Of a DNA stretch of 36,917 nucleotides, positions 34,043 through 36,917 are shown piece by piece. The stretch's first letter is position 1. Each line of letters starts with the position of its first letter. The notes beneath the pieces are model-generated. The model was not told the origin of the DNA. It worked only from the letters and a program-made list of their open reading frames with translations, and ran no database searches. Origin of the DNA: Bacteroidia bacterium (GTDB taxonomy: Bacteria > Bacteroidota > Bacteroidia > Bacteroidales > UBA932); NCBI GenBank assembly GCA_021153285.1, contig JAGKTT010000017.1, positions 1 through 36,917 on the forward strand, in the 5' to 3' direction. The translations under genes and the position numbers were made by a program.

Positions 34043-35095
34043 ATGAGAAAAGTGTTTCGGTATTTATTGACTTTGTCAGTGTTGGCTATGCCATTAGCTA
34101 CGTCTGCTCAGACAAATACAGATCCTGAAGGTTATGTGACATATTCGCTCCCGAAGACTACGATTTCTTTGGAAGTTGAGGCTGTTCAGGAAACTTTTTA
34201 TGTGGGACCATATGCGAAATATGCTGAAAAGTATCTTGGCATCAAGCCTCGTCTGAAGGATGAGACCTCGGTCCAGCTGACTCAGATAAAGATGACTCCA
34301 TATGTCGAGGCTGATCAGAACTGCAGGTACTCGGTCAATATCAAGAAGGGAACCCTTAATCCTTCTGTCTTCTGCCTTTCTTCAGCCGGTCTTGTGACTT
34401 TTGCCGATGCAAAGTTTGCAGATGAGACCGTATGGCGTTTCCCGATGAAGTCTGAAGGTGATTTTTCCGGTAAAGGAGTTTCTTCCAATCTTACTTCCGA
34501 AGCTGCTGTCCTATATAAGAATGATAAGAAGGAATCTGCGTACAACCGTGTTTCCGTGCAGCAGAATATGGTGGTGGAAAAGACTCTTGAGCAGAAGGCT
34601 GCCGAGACTGCTTTCACCATTCTTGATCTTCGCAGACAGCGTCTTCAGATCGTGACAGGTGATACTGATGCAACTTACAGCGGTGAGGCTATGGGGGCAG
34701 CTATTGATGAACTGGCCAGGCTGGAAGAGGAATATCTGACACTTTTTACCGGATATTCCGAGTTCCAGACCCAGAAGATGAAGTTTGATGTGGTTCCGGA
34801 GGCCGGTCGTGAGAATCAGCTGTATATAGCATTCCGTATATCGGATAAGAACGGCCTTGTCCCGGCTGATGATATGACAGGAAGACCGGTGGTTATGGAA
34901 ATCGCATCTCAGAATTTTGAACAGCCTGAAACAGAGACAGTCAAGTCGAAAGGTGAGCTGGTTTATTACAGAATTCCGGCAGTCAGCACCGTAAAGATCA
35001 AGAATGGTGCTGAGCTTCTTCTTCAGAGCAGGATTCCTATCTACCAGCTCGGCCAGGAAAGCTCACTTCCTCTTGCCGTGACTGTGTTAAATTAA
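34043..35095 (+). CDS. DUF4831 family exported protein
   Basis: This 350-aa protein has a type I signal peptide ending near TSA|QT (22/23), with no Cys for lipidation, so it is periplasmic or exported. After the signal it is mostly beta-strand by pattern, with a helical, charged middle (about 180-235, including EQKAAETAFTILDLRRQR and LEEEYLTLFTG). I assign it to DUF4831, a family seen mainly in Bacteroidetes and without known function. It lies 27 bp before pepD on the same strand and probably shares its transcript. Confidence 0.75.
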   Translation: MRKVFRYLLTLSVLAMPLATSAQTNTDPEGYVTYSLPKTTISLEVEAVQETFYVGPYAKYAEKYLGIKPRLKDETSVQLTQIKMTPYVEADQNCRYSVNIKKGTLNPSVFCLSSAGLVTFADAKFADETVWRFPMKSEGDFSGKGVSSNLTSEAAVLYKNDKKESAYNRVSVQQNMVVEKTLEQKAAETAFTILDLRRQRLQIVTGDTDATYSGEAMGAAIDELARLEEEYLTLFTGYSEFQTQKMKFDVVPEAGRENQLYIAFRISDKNGLVPADDMTGRPVVMEIASQNFEQPETETVKSKGELVYYRIPAVSTVKIKNGAELLLQSRIPIYQLGQESSLPLAVTVLN

Positions 35096-35122
35096 GTAAA
35101 ATACATTAAAACATTGATAATT

Positions 35123-36604
35123 ATGAGTATTCAGAATCTTGATCCACAGGTGGTGTGGAAAAACTTTTACGCTTTGACCCAGATTCCTCGCCCGTCAAAG
35201 CACGAGGAGAAAGCGGTTGAGTTTATGTACAATTGGGGTAAGGAGCACGGACTGGAGACTATCAAGGATGAAGTGGGCAACATCATTATGCGCAAGCCTG
35301 CAACTCCGGGATGTGAAAATATGAAGGGCGTCATTCTTCAGGGACATATCGATATGGTACCGCAGAAGAATGCCGATACTGTTCACGATTTCGAGAAGGA
35401 TCCTATCCAGACCTGGATCGATGGCGACTGGGTAAGAGCAAAAGGTACGACACTCGGAGCTGACAATGGCCTCGGCCTTGCTATGGCAATGGCTGTTATG
35501 GAGTCAACTGACATCAAGCACGGACCTGTCGAGTTCCTGTGTACTGTAGATGAAGAGACAGGAATGACAGGAGCTATGGCCCTCAAACCAGGTCTTCTTG
35601 ATGGTGATATTCTGATCAATCTTGACTCGGAGACAGAAGGCGAACTTTATATCGGCTGCGCAGGAGGTCTCGATGCATCGGCATATGATACTTATGTTCC
35701 TGCTGAATATGATAAGTCGTGGGAGTGCTGGTCACTCGAGGTGAAGGGCTTCAAGGGAGGACACTCCGGAATGGATATCGTGCTCTATAGAGGCAATGCC
35801 AATAAGGTGGCTGCCCGCATCCTATATGCTCTTATGAACCACGCTGGTGTGAAACTTCTAGATTTTGAGGGAGGTACATTGAGAAATGCAATTCCGCGAG
35901 AGGCTTTTGCAACAGTCTATGTTCCTACTGTTATGGTCGACACTGCCAAGAGTGTGTTTGAAAGAATCACAGCTGCGATCAAGATGGAGTATGCAGGTAC
36001 AGACCCTGATGCGGTATTTACCTTCAAACCTTATGAGTGCGCTGAGGGCGAATGCTGCGGCGGTGACGAATGCAAGTATGTTCCGGATGCAGATGCTTTG
36101 CGTTATATCCGTGCCGTTCTTGCTTGCCCAGACGGAGTAAAGAGAATGAGCAACGAGATGAATGGTCTTGTGGAAACTTCCAACAATCTCGCGATGGTTA
36201 GGATCGGAGGCGGTGAATTTGCATTACATACACTGATGAGAAGTTCTGTGGAGATTTCGAAGTATATTCTTTCGCAGAAATTTGAGGCTGTCTTTGCTCT
36301 TGCTGGAATCAAGGCCACATTCAGCGGCGGATATTCAGGATGGGCTCCAAACCCGGAATCTGCAATCCTTACAACTATGAAGAAGGTGTACTTTGACCTT
36401 TATGGCAAGGAGCCTGCAGTGATGGCTATCCACGCAGGTCTGGAGTGCGGTATCCTCAGCGGTGCTTATCCTCATTGGGATATGGTTTCTTGTGGCCCTA
36501 CTCTCCTGAGCCCTCACAGTCCTGATGAACGTGCCAATATCCCTTCAGTAGCAAAGTGCTGGGAGTTCCTTAAGGCGGTTCTTGAGAACATACCTGTGAA
36601 ATAA
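35123..36604 (+). CDS. pepD: Aminoacyl-histidine dipeptidase PepD (peptidase M20C)
   Basis: This 493-aa cytosolic metallopeptidase cleaves Xaa-His and other dipeptides. Zinc and catalytic residues are LQGHIDMV (H75, D77), GADNG (D114), DEETG (catalytic E144, ligand E145), NLDSE (D168) and a C-terminal His in LLSPHSPDER. The dimerisation domain includes KGGHSGMDI. The frame is open three codons further to a TTG, but the ATG at 35123 gives the usual MSIQNLDPQ start. A cysteine-rich stretch (CAEGECCGGDEC, about 305-316) in the lid domain is unusual to my eye. Its presence beside two peptide transporters suits peptide use. Confidence 0.95.
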   Translation: MSIQNLDPQVVWKNFYALTQIPRPSKHEEKAVEFMYNWGKEHGLETIKDEVGNIIMRKPATPGCENMKGVILQGHIDMVPQKNADTVHDFEKDPIQTWIDGDWVRAKGTTLGADNGLGLAMAMAVMESTDIKHGPVEFLCTVDEETGMTGAMALKPGLLDGDILINLDSETEGELYIGCAGGLDASAYDTYVPAEYDKSWECWSLEVKGFKGGHSGMDIVLYRGNANKVAARILYALMNHAGVKLLDFEGGTLRNAIPREAFATVYVPTVMVDTAKSVFERITAAIKMEYAGTDPDAVFTFKPYECAEGECCGGDECKYVPDADALRYIRAVLACPDGVKRMSNEMNGLVETSNNLAMVRIGGGEFALHTLMRSSVEISKYILSQKFEAVFALAGIKATFSGGYSGWAPNPESAILTTMKKVYFDLYGKEPAVMAIHAGLECGILSGAYPHWDMVSCGPTLLSPHSPDERANIPSVAKCWEFLKAVLENIPVK

Positions 36605-36635
36605 TTTGATAATTAAATAATTATTCCTATATTTG
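36605..36635 (+). promoter_or_regulatory. rpsF promoter (Bacteroidetes type)
   Basis: TTTG (36605-36608), a 19-nt spacer and TATATTTG (36628-36635) form an exact consensus promoter that begins right after the pepD stop codon. Confidence 0.85.
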
Positions 36636-36637
36636 CA

Positions 36638-36672
36638 GCCCATTTTGGTGGATTGAGTCCTCTGAAATGGGC
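36638..36672 (+). promoter_or_regulatory. rpsF leader hairpin, candidate r-protein leader
   Basis: GCCCATTT (36638-36645) and AAATGGGC (36665-36672) form a perfect 8-bp stem around a 19-nt loop at the very 5' end of the predicted rpsF transcript. This is where an S6 or S6:S18 autoregulatory structure would lie. The stem base may fall at or just before the start of transcription. I do not see the known S6:S18 CCG motif clearly. Confidence 0.45.
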
Positions 36673-36707
36673 GCAAATTATTATTAAACAATTAATTACA
36701 AACAAAA

Positions 36708-36917
36708 ATGATCAAACAGTACGAAACCGTTTTCATTGCAACTCCCGTTTTGTCTGAGGCTCAGATGAAGGAAGCGGTAAAGAAGTACGTCGATTACATC
36801 GTTGCCAAGGGTGGCGAAATCGTGTACGAAGAGGACTGGGGTCTGCGTCAGCTTGCTTACCCTATCCAGAAGAAGACTACAGGATTCTATTACATGATCG
36901 AGTTCAAGGCTGACACT
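36708..36917 (+). CDS. rpsF: 30S ribosomal protein S6 (5' part)
   Basis: The first 70 codons of S6 are present: MIKQYETVFIATPVLSE, then VKKYVDYIVAKGGEIVYEEDWGLRQLAYPIQKKTTGFYYMIEF. These are the beta-alpha-beta core that binds S18 and 16S rRNA. The gene runs off the window end, so the C terminus is not seen. rpsR and rplI usually follow it. There is a 67-75 nt leader with a hairpin. Confidence 0.96.
   Translation, partial: MIKQYETVFIATPVLSEAQMKEAVKKYVDYIVAKGGEIVYEEDWGLRQLAYPIQKKTTGFYYMIEFKADT

Overview
The window comes from a member of the Bacteroidetes, most likely a gut-type Bacteroidales. The evidence is a SusC/SusD pair with SusD-like lipoprotein signals, BACON-type surface lipoproteins, a DUF4831-family protein, and repeated matches to the Bacteroidetes promoter (TTTG, about 19 nt, TAnnTTTG). 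Ribosome binding sites are weak or absent at most genes. The genus cannot be told from what is here.

Layout. Positions 1-2600 (minus strand) hold tRNA-Arg(ACG), rplS with a structured leader, and dnaJ-grpE. Positions 2755-19924 (plus strand) hold the accessory locus. Its first transcription unit is a GlpT-type glycerol-3-phosphate transporter, a lipoprotein metallophosphatase, SusC, SusD and a 1155-aa surface lipoprotein, closed by a strong terminator at 14859-14890. Its second unit, with its own promoter, is a secreted metallo-beta-lactamase-fold hydrolase, a periplasmic metallophosphatase, and a fusion of a metallophosphatase with a glycerophosphodiester phosphodiesterase (GDPD). Positions 19884-29593 (minus strand) hold a convergent housekeeping run: TIGR02757-family protein, zeta-toxin-like P-loop kinase, tldD, pmbA, slyD-like FKBP, family 2 glycosyltransferase, trkA and an Uup-like ABC-F ATPase. 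An array of eight 51-bp palindromic units separates the first two of these genes. Positions 29640-30500 are a gene-poor tract rich in stem-loops. Positions 30506-33914 hold two tandem POT peptide transporters (minus). Positions 33941-36917 (plus) hold a DUF4831 protein, pepD and the start of rpsF.

The most interesting system is the 17-kb locus at 2859-19881. It has the frame of a polysaccharide utilization locus (SusC, SusD, surface lipoprotein) but no glycoside hydrolase or polysaccharide lyase. Its enzymes are phosphoester hydrolases, and its inner-membrane carrier keeps the substrate-binding residues of the glycerol-3-phosphate/phosphate antiporter. The simplest reading is capture of a glycerophosphodiester polymer or phospholipid headgroup at the surface (for example glycerol teichoic acid or deacylated phospholipid), cleavage by GDPD and phosphatases in the periplasm, and uptake of glycerol-3-phosphate by GlpT. 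The gene content is seen directly; the substrate is an inference. No ECF sigma/anti-sigma pair or hybrid two-component regulator lies next to it in the window.

Other points of note are the switchable palindrome array, candidate autoregulatory leaders before rplS and rpsF, a possible small membrane protein encoded before grpE, and a zeta-like kinase translationally coupled to tldD.
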